Notes: generated by a model not told the origin, from the sequence alone. DNA of 19,370 nt from Dechloromonas sp. UBA6271 (GCA_002440665.1 DJUX01000018.1:1-19370); one strand, 5' to 3'. Shown: positions 7,034 through 14,827, counted from the first letter of the stretch. Program-made: numbers and translations.

Positions 7034-9331
7034 TCAGCGCGTCAGGTTCAGATAGACCATCGGCAATTGCTCGGGCAGGCGTTCGATGCGGTCGAGCACG
7101 CGCCAGTTCCGGCCGAAGATGTCGCCGACGTAGGCATCGGCCTTGGGGTCGAGACTCAGGCAGAAAGTGGTGACGCCTGCGGTCGACAGCTCGGCGACGG
7201 CCTTTTTCGTGTCGGCGATCAGGTGTTGCGGATCGGCGACGTCGATGTCGGCCGGTTCGCCGTCGGTCAGCACGAGCAGGATGCGCTTTTCGCTCTTGCG
7301 CCCGGCCAGCGTGTGGCCGGCATGGCGGATGGCGGCGCCCATGCGCGTCGACCAGCCGGCCTCGACGGCGGCCAGCCGCGCCTTGACCGCATCGTCCCAG
7401 CCTTCGGAAAAGCCCTTGATGTGGTGGTAGCGGACCTCGTGCCGGGTGTTTGAATGAAAGCCTGCGATGGCGCAGGCGTCGCCGAGCTGCTCGATCGCCC
7501 AGCCGAGCAGGGCGACCGCTTCTCGTGCGGTGTCGAGAATGGTCTGGTCGCTGCCGGCCAGTATTTCGTTGAGCGACTGCGACAGGTCGATCAGCAGCAG
7601 CACGCTGATGTCGCGGCCGTTGGTGCGGTGGCTGACGTTGATGCGCGGCTCGGGCAGGTGGCCGCTCTGCCAGTCGACCAGCGCGCGGACGGCGACGTCG
7701 AGATCGAGTTCGCTGCCTTCTTCCTGATAGCGCAGGCGCACGCGGTCCTGCGGCTTGAGCAGGTCGAGCAGGCGCTTCAGCTGGCGGGCGAGGATGGCGT
7801 GTTTTTCCAGCAGACGGTCGATGTTGGCGGCGCGGCCGGCCGGGTGCAGGGCCTCGTAGACGGCGCTCCAGTCCGGCCGGTAGTTCTGCGTCGCCAGATC
7901 CCATTCCGGGTAGTGGCGCGGCGGCAGGCCGAGCGGCTCGTCATCCGCCGCGGCGGGCGGCGGCGCGAAACTTTCCTCCTCGTCGCCGGCCTCGATGAAG
8001 GTCCACAGGTGGCGGTTGTCATCGCGGTAGTCGACTTCGGTGCCGGCGAAATGGACATTGGCGAACTGGTCGCTGGGGCGCCGGCTGTGCGCTGCGTAGG
8101 ACAGGGCCAGATCGGCGACGGCGCGGGTCGAGGCCTCGCTGTCGTCCAGCAAGCTGTGAAAGCGGCTCGCGAACTCGGCGAGCAGCGGGTCGCCGTAGCC
8201 ATGCGCCGGATCGAGGCAGGCGCGCGACAGGCAGGTCAGGCGGTGGCGCAGGCAGTTCTCGCTGGCCGGGTCGCAGGCGTCCGCGTCCGGCTGCGGGTGC
8301 AGCGCCAGCAATAGTGGTTGCAGGCCGGGAAAGCGGCGCAGCAGCAGGGCATCGACACGGGCGTCTTCCAGCGTCTCGACGGCCAGGCGCTGCAGCGGGC
8401 TCCAGTTATCGGCGACCAGCGGCTGGCTCCAGCGGCGGTGCCCGGCGAGGTGGGCGAGCATGGCGCGGTAGCGGTCGAGGCCGGAAATTCCGCCCCTGTC
8501 TTCCAGCGCGTCGGGCAGGCGCATGCCGTCCGGCGCCAGGTAGGGATGCAGGCGCACCTCGGCGAAGGCGGTGGAGTAGGGCACCAGCAGGCTATCGTCC
8601 TGCCACAGGGCGGCCAGCGTCAGGTTCAGGCGGCGCTCGACGTCGGCGAACAGCGTGCCCTCGCGTTCGCGTTGCAGGATGGCGCGGCTGTCGGGCGAGG
8701 CCAGCGCGAAGTAGGCGCGCTGGTTGTCCGGGTGATCGCCATAGAGCCGGATGCCGTCATCGATCCAGCGCTTGAGTCCGGCCAGCGAGACGACGCCGAG
8801 CAGGCGCGGGGCCTGGCCGAGGAAGTCGGGCAGCGACGGGCTCGGCTCGGTGACGTGATGGCCGTGGATCGAGCCGGACGTGCGCGTCGCCAGATCGAGC
8901 GCCAGCGTCAGGTAGTGCTGCAATGCCTCGGCCGTGCGCAGGCGTTCGGCCACCGCGCCCAGCGTTTGCAGCAGCGGCGTGATGGCGGGGCCGTTCGGCG
9001 ATTTCTGCAGGCTGCGGATGGCGGCCATGACCGGCGGCAGCGTCGCCGACTGGGCGAGGCCGGTGCCGGCGACGACGTCCGGCCAGTGTTCGAGGAAGGC
9101 GAGCAGGGGTTCGGCACCGCGTCCGAGCTTGCCGATGACGCGGGCGGCTTCGAGGAAATCGGGCAGCTCGTCGCCAGCGATGATCCGTTTGGCGGCCGCG
9201 TAGCATTCGTCGAAGACATCGGCGACCGCCGCAAAGCCGCAGTCGAGCGCGCCCCAGGCGGCCTGCGACTCGGGGTTGGCCATCAGCCGCTGGCGGGAAT
9301 CGGCGATGCTGCGTATGCCGGGAACGGCCAT
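7034..9331 (-). CDS. cbbO: RuBisCO activase adaptor subunit CbbO (VWA domain)
   Basis: CbbO is the adaptor of the CbbQO activase; it couples the AAA+ CbbQ ring to RuBisCO so that bound inhibitory sugar phosphates are released. The protein is 765 residues, as expected. A long helical N-terminal region is followed by an acidic linker (about 460-490). The C-terminal von Willebrand factor A domain has a complete MIDAS metal site: DLSQS with Asp582, Ser584 and Ser586, Thr662, and Asp690 in LTDGE. The VWA MIDAS is the part known to contact RuBisCO. The gene starts 8 bases after the cbbQ stop, so the two are co-translated. The start at 9331 has only a weak ribosome site, consistent with coupling; Met17 is an alternative. 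Confidence 0.94.
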   Translation of the reverse strand: MAVPGIRSIADSRQRLMANPESQAAWGALDCGFAAVADVFDECYAAAKRIIAGDELPDFLEAARVIGKLGRGAEPLLAFLEHWPDVVAGTGLAQSATLPPVMAAIRSLQKSPNGPAITPLLQTLGAVAERLRTAEALQHYLTLALDLATRTSGSIHGHHVTEPSPSLPDFLGQAPRLLGVVSLAGLKRWIDDGIRLYGDHPDNQRAYFALASPDSRAILQREREGTLFADVERRLNLTLAALWQDDSLLVPYSTAFAEVRLHPYLAPDGMRLPDALEDRGGISGLDRYRAMLAHLAGHRRWSQPLVADNWSPLQRLAVETLEDARVDALLLRRFPGLQPLLLALHPQPDADACDPASENCLRHRLTCLSRACLDPAHGYGDPLLAEFASRFHSLLDDSEASTRAVADLALSYAAHSRRPSDQFANVHFAGTEVDYRDDNRHLWTFIEAGDEEESFAPPPAAADDEPLGLPPRHYPEWDLATQNYRPDWSAVYEALHPAGRAANIDRLLEKHAILARQLKRLLDLLKPQDRVRLRYQEEGSELDLDVAVRALVDWQSGHLPEPRINVSHRTNGRDISVLLLIDLSQSLNEILAGSDQTILDTAREAVALLGWAIEQLGDACAIAGFHSNTRHEVRYHHIKGFSEGWDDAVKARLAAVEAGWSTRMGAAIRHAGHTLAGRKSEKRILLVLTDGEPADIDVADPQHLIADTKKAVAELSTAGVTTFCLSLDPKADAYVGDIFGRNWRVLDRIERLPEQLPMVYLNLTR

Positions 9332-9339
9332 GGCCGGAA

Positions 9340-10143
9340 TTATCCGAAGACGGCGGTGATGGCGTGATCCAGCGTATCGATCACGTCGGCATCGTCGGTG
9401 ATCGGGCGCACCATCGCCATCCGGCAGGCGTCGACCGGCGACACCCCATGGCCGATCAACGTCGCCGCGTAGACGATCAGTCGCGTCGAGATGCCTTCGT
9501 CGAGCCCGTGGCCCTTGAGGCGGCGGCCGGCGTGGGCGACCTCGACCAATCTGGCCGCCATTTCGCGGTCGACCGCAGCTTCCGTGGCGACGATGCCGGC
9601 TTCGAGCGCGGCGTCCGGGTAGTCGAACTGGAAGGCGCTGAAGCGCTGCTTGGTCGATTGCTTGAGATCCTTCATCAGGCTCTGGTAGCCGGGGTTGTAG
9701 GAAATGACCAGCTGAAAGTCGGGATGCGCCTCCACCAGTTCGCCCTTCTTGTCGAGCGGCAGGTTGCGCCGGTGGTCGGTCAGCGGGTGGATGACGACTA
9801 GCGTGTCCTGCCGCGCCTCGACGATCTCGTCGAGGTAGCAGATGGCGCCGAGACGCGCCGCCAGCGTCAGCGGGCCGTCCTGCCAGCGTGTACCGTTGGC
9901 GTCGAGCAGGAAGCGGCCGACCAGATCGGAGGCTGTCATGTCCTCGTTGCAGGCGACGCTGATCAGCGGCTTGCCCAGCTTCCAGGCCATGTATTCGACG
10001 AAGCGCGACTTGCCGCAGCCGGTCGGCCCCTTGAGCATGACCGGCAGGCGGGCGGCGTAGGCGGCTTCGTAAAGCGCGACCTCGTTGCCTTGCGGCTGAT
10101 AGAAAGGTTCGCGGCGAACCTTGTAGGCCTCGGCGTTGGACAT
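9340..10143 (-). CDS. cbbQ: RuBisCO activase AAA+ ATPase CbbQ
   Basis: This 267-residue MoxR-type AAA+ ATPase is the motor of the CbbQO activase. Walker A GPTGCGKS is at 39-46 and Walker B (CYLDEI) has Asp105-Glu106. A sensor-like Asn lies in VISYNPGYQ, and arginine-finger candidates (TKQRF region) follow. A conventional small C-terminal helical domain completes it. The start has a good ribosome site (AAAGGGAAG) 6-7 bases upstream. It follows cbbM by 62 bases with a strong terminator hairpin in the gap, so part of its expression must come from read-through or another promoter. Its stop is 8 bases from cbbO. Homologous NorQ proteins pair with NorD, but the RuBisCO neighbour fixes the identity here. 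Confidence 0.96.
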   Translation of the reverse strand: MSNAEAYKVRREPFYQPQGNEVALYEAAYAARLPVMLKGPTGCGKSRFVEYMAWKLGKPLISVACNEDMTASDLVGRFLLDANGTRWQDGPLTLAARLGAICYLDEIVEARQDTLVVIHPLTDHRRNLPLDKKGELVEAHPDFQLVISYNPGYQSLMKDLKQSTKQRFSAFQFDYPDAALEAGIVATEAAVDREMAARLVEVAHAGRRLKGHGLDEGISTRLIVYAATLIGHGVSPVDACRMAMVRPITDDADVIDTLDHAITAVFG

Positions 10144-10171
10144 GTCATCTTCCCTTTCAACGGCTGATGTG

Positions 10172-10192
10172 AAAAACCCCGCCGCAGCGGGG
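10172..10192 (-). terminator. Rho-independent terminator/attenuator between cbbM and cbbQ
   Basis: On the minus strand a perfect 6-bp GC stem (CCCCGC, loop TGCG, GCGGGG) is followed directly by five T residues. It starts 13 bases after the cbbM stop and lies inside the cbbM-cbbQ gap. The form is canonical. Since cbbQ and cbbO follow in the same direction, it most likely acts as a partial terminator giving more cbbM than cbbQO message. It could also stabilise the cbbM 3' end. Confidence 0.8.
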
Positions 10193-10205
10193 TCGACCGC
10201 AGCAA

Positions 10206-11585
10206 TTACTTATGCACGCCCAGTTTTTCGCGCCAGCCCGGATAAATCTGGTCGGCATCCTTGGGGAAGGAAACGAAGGCGCGGGCGAATTCCGGATGTT
10301 CCTTGGCCCATTCGATCGGGTCGGCCTTGGCCTGCCAGCACTCGTAGGCCTGACGCAGCGACTTGGCCCCGGCCGCCGGTGAATCGATATGGCCGTAAGC
10401 GCCGCCACCGGCGGTGTTGATGACGTTGCCGTGACCGAGATTCTCGAAGAAGCCGGGCAGGCGCAGCGCGTTCATGCCGCCGGAAATGATCGGCGTCGTC
10501 GGCTTCATGCCGTACCACTCCTGGTGATAGGCCGGGCCAGTGTAGCTGTCGCGCTCGATGATGTAGGCGATGGCGCGGTCATCCTTGTCGCCTTCCATCT
10601 TGCCGTAGCCCATGGTGCCGACGTGGATGCCCGAAGCCCCCTGCAGGCGCGACATCTTGGCCAGCACGTAGGCGGTGTAGCCGCGCTTGGCCGAGGGCGA
10701 GGTGACGGCGCCGTGGCCGGCGCGGTGGTAGTGCAGGTACTGGCCGGGGAACTGGCGGCGGGCGGTGGTCACCATGCCCGGGCCGCCGACGTAGCCGTCG
10801 ACCAGGAAAGCCACCTTGTCGGCGTCCGGCCCGAAGGTTTCGAGGATGTACTCGCCGCGGGCGACCATTTCGTAATGGTCGTCGGCGGTGATGTTGGCCG
10901 AGAAGATCTTGGCCTCGCCGGTTTCGTCCATCGCCCGCTTCATGGCGTCGTACACCAGCGGCATCACCTTCTTCATCGGCGCGAAAACCTGGTTGCCCTG
11001 CGGCTCGTCGTTCTTGATGAAGTCGCCGCCCAGCCAGAACTGGTAGGCGGCGGCGGCGAACGGTTCCGGGCGCAGGCCGAGCTTCGGCTTGATGATGGTG
11101 CCGGCGACGTAGCCACCATTCTGGATCGGCCGGCCGAGAATGCGCCAGAGGTCGGAAATATCCTTTGAAGGGCCATCGAACAACTCGATGGCGCGGCGCG
11201 GCATGTAGAAGTCGTACATCTTGGCGTGCTCGATGTCGCCCATGCCCTGGTTGTTGCCGATGGTCAGCGTCAGGAAGGAAACCAGCATCATGCGGCCATC
11301 GCAGACGTTGCGGTCGAAAAGGTCGATCGGGTAGGCGATGCGCATTTCCTCGGTTGCCTCGTCGATCAGGTACACCAGCGCATCGACGCCCTTGGTGAAT
11401 TCGTCGGTGGTACAGACTTCGACGTTAGTGCCGGTCGACGATTCGGCGGCGAAGTGGGCGGCGGCTTCCAGATAGCCGTGGCCGGCCTTCGGCTTCATCT
11501 TGTAGGCCACCAGAATGTGGCGGCCGCCGGCGATCAGGTCTTCTTCTCTGAGGCTGAGGTCGGCGTAGCGGTTCGATTGATCCAT
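10206..11585 (-). CDS. cbbM: Form II ribulose-1,5-bisphosphate carboxylase/oxygenase, CbbM
   Basis: CbbM fixes CO2 onto ribulose-1,5-bisphosphate in the Calvin cycle as a dimer or higher oligomer without small subunits. The protein is 459 residues. All key residues fall at the numbers used for the Rhodospirillum rubrum enzyme: Lys166 in IIKPKLGL, the carbamylated Lys191 with metal ligands Asp193 and Glu194 in GGDFIKNDEP, His287, His321, and loop-6 Lys329 in GYGKMEG. The N-terminal domain and TIM barrel are complete. The ribosome site AAGGAG lies 6 bases before the ATG and is the strongest in the window, fitting a highly expressed protein. A terminator follows, then cbbQ/cbbO. Two palindromes upstream are candidate CbbR sites. 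Form II enzymes suit low-O2, high-CO2 conditions. Confidence 0.99.
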   Translation of the reverse strand: MDQSNRYADLSLREEDLIAGGRHILVAYKMKPKAGHGYLEAAAHFAAESSTGTNVEVCTTDEFTKGVDALVYLIDEATEEMRIAYPIDLFDRNVCDGRMMLVSFLTLTIGNNQGMGDIEHAKMYDFYMPRRAIELFDGPSKDISDLWRILGRPIQNGGYVAGTIIKPKLGLRPEPFAAAAYQFWLGGDFIKNDEPQGNQVFAPMKKVMPLVYDAMKRAMDETGEAKIFSANITADDHYEMVARGEYILETFGPDADKVAFLVDGYVGGPGMVTTARRQFPGQYLHYHRAGHGAVTSPSAKRGYTAYVLAKMSRLQGASGIHVGTMGYGKMEGDKDDRAIAYIIERDSYTGPAYHQEWYGMKPTTPIISGGMNALRLPGFFENLGHGNVINTAGGGAYGHIDSPAAGAKSLRQAYECWQAKADPIEWAKEHPEFARAFVSFPKDADQIYPGWREKLGVHK

Positions 11586-11641
11586 CGTTGTCTCCTTGAT
11601 TGTTCGGCAGGGCTATGCGATGGACTGAATATTAGGAAGGT

Positions 11642-11676
11642 CTATTGATAAATAATAGTCACGTATTTTTATGTGA
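11642..11676 (-). promoter_or_regulatory. Two abutting dyads upstream of cbbM, candidate CbbR binding region
   Basis: Two short palindromes adjoin each other 57-91 bases before the cbbM start. CTATT...AATAG (11642-11658) is perfect in its 5-base arms and contains T-N11-A. TCACGTA...TATGTGA (11659-11676) matches at 6 of 7 arm positions. LysR-type regulators typically bind two adjacent T-N11-A dyads just upstream of the -35 region. A TAATAT (-10-like) at 11629-11634 lies between the dyads and the gene. The -35 is not clear, as expected for an activator-dependent promoter. Assignment to CbbR is inference. Confidence 0.45.
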
Positions 11677-11733
11677 ATGTTCAGGGATGGTTGATTTGTT
11701 TGGTGGGGCGATGGGGCGTGACGGGCAGGAGTT

Positions 11734-11832
11734 GCCGTTCGACTTGTTGAACATATCGGTCAGCAATCTAGTCGTTACCAGCCCCTCAGCGGAAATCACC
11801 CACTGAGGAAAGCAGCCGTTCAACGTTCGAAC
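11734..11832. repeat. Nested inverted and direct repeats in the intergenic region
   Basis: Between the ModA-like gene and cbbM, GTTGAAC (11746-11752) faces GTTCAAC (11818-11824), enclosing CCTCAG (11784-11789) facing CTGAGG (11803-11808). A perfect 8-base palindrome GTTCGAAC (11825-11832) adjoins. The stretch starting GCCGTTC at 11734 is imperfectly repeated at 11815. No coding frame or T-run is present. It may be a remnant of a small repeat element or a folded RNA, or chance; no known element is recognised. Confidence 0.35.
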
Positions 11833-11850
11833 TGGTGGGAGTCCCTTCCC

Positions 11851-12615
11851 TTACAGCGGTTCCATTCCGGATTTCTTGACGGCGGCGGCCACTTCCGGTT
11901 GCCGCAGAACCTTCAAAAAAGCCCGAGCCGCTTCAGGTTGTGGCGCCTGACTGTGTGCCGCACCGGAGTAGATGGTGTAACGCTGAAGTTCCGCCGGTAG
12001 TGGCCCGAGGAACTGAATGCCACTCACATGGATAAGTTCGCTAACCTGTTGGAATCCAAGCTCGGCCTCGCCGGAGGCCAGGAGCTCACCAATTTGTACT
12101 CCAGAAGGAGGTTGCTTCACTTTGACCTTGATCTGCTCGCCAACCTCCAATCTGTCAAAGAGGTCAGACAGGTAGCGCCCACTGGTGCCCGATGAAATCA
12201 CAATGGACTTGGCTGCCAGCAGCGTAGATTTGAGTCCTTCAATGGTGGACACATCGGGGCGTGGCACGGAGGGAGCGACCGCTATACCGATGAGAGACTT
12301 GGCAAAGTCGGTTCGGCTGCCCGGTGACAACTTGCCGTCGGTGGTCAAACGGTCGATGTTCTGGGCCGCATTAACGACTATGTCCACCGTCTCGCCTTCG
12401 GTGATCCGTTTCGTGATTGCTTCCGTTCCCGTCCAACTGACGATGACCGTATGGCCCGAGGATTTCTCAAAGATCGCCACCGCTTCTGCAATGGACTCTT
12501 TTGCCGCATTGGGCGCCAGAACCAGAACGTCAGCCGCTGCGGCTTGAATGCAGGCTATGGCGCTGCCAGCACACAGCCCGCGCATCACCAGAGCTACGAC
12601 TAAACCAGCCTTCAC
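11851..12615 (-). CDS. ModA-like periplasmic substrate-binding protein, orphan
   Basis: This 254-residue protein resembles the molybdate-type substrate-binding proteins of ABC importers (COG0725 group). A signal peptide covers about 1-28 (hydrophobic core, AAA-ADV). The first lobe follows with the GETVDIVVNA segment. The SSGTSGRYLSDLFDRLEV segment corresponds to the ligand-lobe motif of ModA-like proteins. The start is GTG at 12615, with GGAGG about 5 bases upstream; this fits the signal peptide better than Met11. No ABC permease or ATPase is adjacent, so it works with a distant transporter or has another binding role. The ligand is unknown: molybdate/tungstate is the family default, but orphan members may bind other anions or small organic acids. 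The gene is less GC-rich than the cbb genes. Confidence 0.8.
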   Translation of the reverse strand: MKAGLVVALVMRGLCAGSAIACIQAAAADVLVLAPNAAKESIAEAVAIFEKSSGHTVIVSWTGTEAITKRITEGETVDIVVNAAQNIDRLTTDGKLSPGSRTDFAKSLIGIAVAPSVPRPDVSTIEGLKSTLLAAKSIVISSGTSGRYLSDLFDRLEVGEQIKVKVKQPPSGVQIGELLASGEAELGFQQVSELIHVSGIQFLGPLPAELQRYTIYSGAAHSQAPQPEAARAFLKVLRQPEVAAAVKKSGMEPL

Positions 12616-12744
12616 AAATACCTCCGTTGATTAGTGAAGCCACTTTCGATGGGTGCTCCTGCGGGGGGCTGAGGTGCTGAAATTTTGGAGCCTAATAGAC
12701 GATATAGACTGGGAAGTCCGCGTATCAATCGATAGCCACAAGCC

Positions 12745-13128
12745 CTAGCCGTTTGCCCTCGAATTGGCTTGCGAGTGGCGCCTCCGCTTGGCGGCGACAA
12801 TGACCAGGATGGTCAAACACGCCAAGGCATTGCCAAGAAAGATGAAGGCCATGACGACGTCTGCCAGTTGTACCAGCGCGTAGGCGACCGTTGTTATATG
12901 CGACAAAAGGAAAAGACCCCAAGTGACAAATGAAATCGCTGTTGCGCCATTTTCATCACGCGAGGCCTTGAGAATCTGAGGCACATAGGCCAGCACTCGA
13001 ATCGAGTTAGCCAGCGAAAACCCGGCCACGACCGTTATGGGCAACCACGGATAGGTCGTGCTCAGGTAAGCCCTGATGTCCTCTCCCACAAGTTGGAGAA
13101 CCATCTGTAATTCCGAGAAATCGCCCAT
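12745..13128 (-). CDS. Small PQ-loop (SemiSWEET-like) membrane protein
   Basis: This 127-residue protein has a hydrophilic N-terminus of about 28 residues. Three probable transmembrane helices follow (about 29-50, 64-86 and 91-113), then a basic tail. Pro50-Gln51 in AYVPQILKA, followed by DENGATAISFVTW, matches the PQ-loop signature of SemiSWEET-type transporters, which dimerise to move small solutes such as sugars. Family members usually have 85-100 residues, so the N-terminal extension is unusual. A later start (Met9) is possible, since the ribosome site before 13128 is poor and distant. No sugar genes are nearby, so the substrate is unknown. It lies 105 bases downstream of the M20 gene on the same strand. 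Confidence 0.62.
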   Translation of the reverse strand: MGDFSELQMVLQLVGEDIRAYLSTTYPWLPITVVAGFSLANSIRVLAYVPQILKASRDENGATAISFVTWGLFLLSHITTVAYALVQLADVVMAFIFLGNALACLTILVIVAAKRRRHSQANSRANG

Positions 13129-13233
13129 GGAAAGAACGCCCCCCTAAACCCCAACAACGCACCCACTGCGCCAAAACTGAATGGCAGTCAGAAGTCGCCT
13201 TGTTTCAAACGCGACCCAAAGCCACCGCTTGAT

Positions 13234-14592
13234 TCACTTGGCGGACAAGTAATCGAGTGCGAGGTTGGTCATTGTAATCACGCCAATTTTGAGCACCCGC
13301 TCGTCGATCCAGAATTTCGGCGAGTGATTCGGAAAGACCTTTTCCGGCTGTGTGCCCTCAGGCACGACGCCGAGAAAATAGAAAAATCCCGGCACAACTT
13401 TCTGATAGGCCGAAAAATCTTCCGAGGCGGTGACTTTCGGATTCAGGAATACCCTGCCGTCACCCAATGTGGCCCGAAGCGACTTCCCGCCGAATTCGCT
13501 AAGCTTTTCGTCGTTGCTCATGACGTCATACTGCGGCGTGATTTTGACTTCCGCGGTGGCCCCGGCACTAATGGCGATGCCCTGAGCTGTCTCGGCAATC
13601 CGGCGGTGGATGTCCTTGCGCATCCCCTGGTCGAATGTTCGGATGATGCCGCTCATCTCGACCGAATCGGGAATGATGTTTGCGCGGTTGCCACCTTTGA
13701 TGGTGCCAATCGTAATTAGCGAAGGCTCCAGCAATATGTTGACCTGGCGGCTTTCAATCGTCTGCAACCCAAGGACCACTTGCGATGCGACCACGATGGG
13801 ATCAACGCCCAGCCACGGAAGCGCTGCATGGGTCTGTTTTCCCCTGATCGTTATTTTCAGATCATCCCCGCTTGCCATCATCGGGCCGCTGCGGTAGCCG
13901 GCGCGGCCCAATGGGGTTCGACTATTTACGTGCAGACCGAAAATCGCTTCGGGTCTGGGGTCATTCAATACCCCCTCCTTGACCATCAATTCCGCGCCGC
14001 CCTCTTCGCCCGGGGGCATTCCCTCTTCAGCCGGCTGGAAAATGAATTTCACGGTTCCGTGAAGCCGATCCTTTTTCGCGGCGAGTATTTCTGCAACCCC
14101 CATAAGGATCGCGGTATGCGCGTCATGCCCACAGACATGTGCAGCGCCAACCTCCTGGCCCATCCAGATGGTCTTGGCCTTCGATGAGAAAGGAAAATCC
14201 GTTTCCTCGGTGACCGGCAAGGCATCCATGTCGGCACGCAGCGCGATGACAGGCCCGGGAAGTTCGCCCTTGAGCACGCCGACAACGCCGGTGTGAGCGA
14301 CACCGGTCTTTACATCGAGGCCGAGGCTTGCCAGATGCTTGGCGACCAGCTTGGCGGTGTGAAATTCGCGATTGCCCAATTCCGGGTTCTGGTGAATCTC
14401 CCGGCGCCAAGCGATAACTTTCTGTTCCTGGGCAGCGGCAAGCTGTTCGATATTTTGCCGATCGGACGAAATGCTTTGTGCGAGAACCGGCCGGCCTGTT
14501 AGTAACACCATTGCGCTAGTCAGGACGACCAGAGCCCAGATAATCGACTTTGGAGTGACTTTCAAATTCAAAGGCAAAAATACCGGAATCAT
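13234..14592 (-). CDS. Exported M20-family amidohydrolase (hippurate hydrolase / N-acyl-amino-acid deacylase type)
   Basis: This is a metallopeptidase-family amidohydrolase of 452 residues. It has a clear signal peptide (about 1-39, hydrophobic stretch then RPVLAQ), so it should act in the periplasm. Metal-site motifs are intact: RADMDALP; CGHD with Cys154, His156 and Asp157; the catalytic glutamate pair in QPAEEG (Glu189-Glu190); and a C-terminal His in NHSPKF. The dimerisation domain lies in the middle (about 240-350, GKQTHAALPW). Typical substrates are N-acyl amino acids, hippurate or auxin conjugates; the exact one is not visible. I chose ATG 14592 because a GGGGGCAGGAA ribosome site precedes it and the signal peptide then lies at the N-terminus; 20 more in-frame codons from 14652 are possible. 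Most relatives are cytoplasmic, so export is notable. Confidence 0.88.
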   Translation of the reverse strand: MIPVFLPLNLKVTPKSIIWALVVLTSAMVLLTGRPVLAQSISSDRQNIEQLAAAQEQKVIAWRREIHQNPELGNREFHTAKLVAKHLASLGLDVKTGVAHTGVVGVLKGELPGPVIALRADMDALPVTEETDFPFSSKAKTIWMGQEVGAAHVCGHDAHTAILMGVAEILAAKKDRLHGTVKFIFQPAEEGMPPGEEGGAELMVKEGVLNDPRPEAIFGLHVNSRTPLGRAGYRSGPMMASGDDLKITIRGKQTHAALPWLGVDPIVVASQVVLGLQTIESRQVNILLEPSLITIGTIKGGNRANIIPDSVEMSGIIRTFDQGMRKDIHRRIAETAQGIAISAGATAEVKITPQYDVMSNDEKLSEFGGKSLRATLGDGRVFLNPKVTASEDFSAYQKVVPGFFYFLGVVPEGTQPEKVFPNHSPKFWIDERVLKIGVITMTNLALDYLSAK

Positions 14593-14827
14593 TTCCTGCC
14601 CCCTCGATTGTTGTTGTCGCAGTTCGACGGCGCCTGGCAATTGAAGGTTCAAACTGAGATCAAAAAATATGCGTAGTTGATTGTTTGACCTGGAAACGTA
14701 ACCGATTCTCTGATGCGTTCGACGGGCCGCTTGATGATCAGCAAGCCGCCTTATCCCTTGAAAACATCCTCAGGGAGCTAAGGGTCGTTAACCGCCTCCC
14801 ACGGTCAACCGCAAAAAATCCCCGAAT
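14593..14827. other. Intergenic region upstream of the M20 gene
   Basis: This 235-base gap lies between acpH and the M20 gene, both on the minus strand. It is comparatively AT-rich near 14650-14700 and should hold the M20 promoter, but I cannot define convincing -35/-10 boxes. The acpH-proximal end has six T residues on the minus strand (14813-14818) after a weak AT-rich, bulged stem overlapping the acpH stop (14822-14841); this is at best a poor intrinsic terminator. A GGTCAACCGCA copy (14803-14813) of the window-wide repeated word lies here. No gene is supported. Confidence 0.5.

Noticed and set aside
9331..9340. Assignment of the AAA+/VWA pair to nitric oxide reductase activation (NorQ/NorD)
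   Set aside because: The proteins belong to related families, but the pair directly follows cbbM and is followed by a CbbR-like regulator; no nor structural genes are present.
11586..11850. Possible CRISPR or tandem repeat array upstream of cbbM
   Set aside because: The repeats are few, short and nested with no regular spacing, so no array is present.
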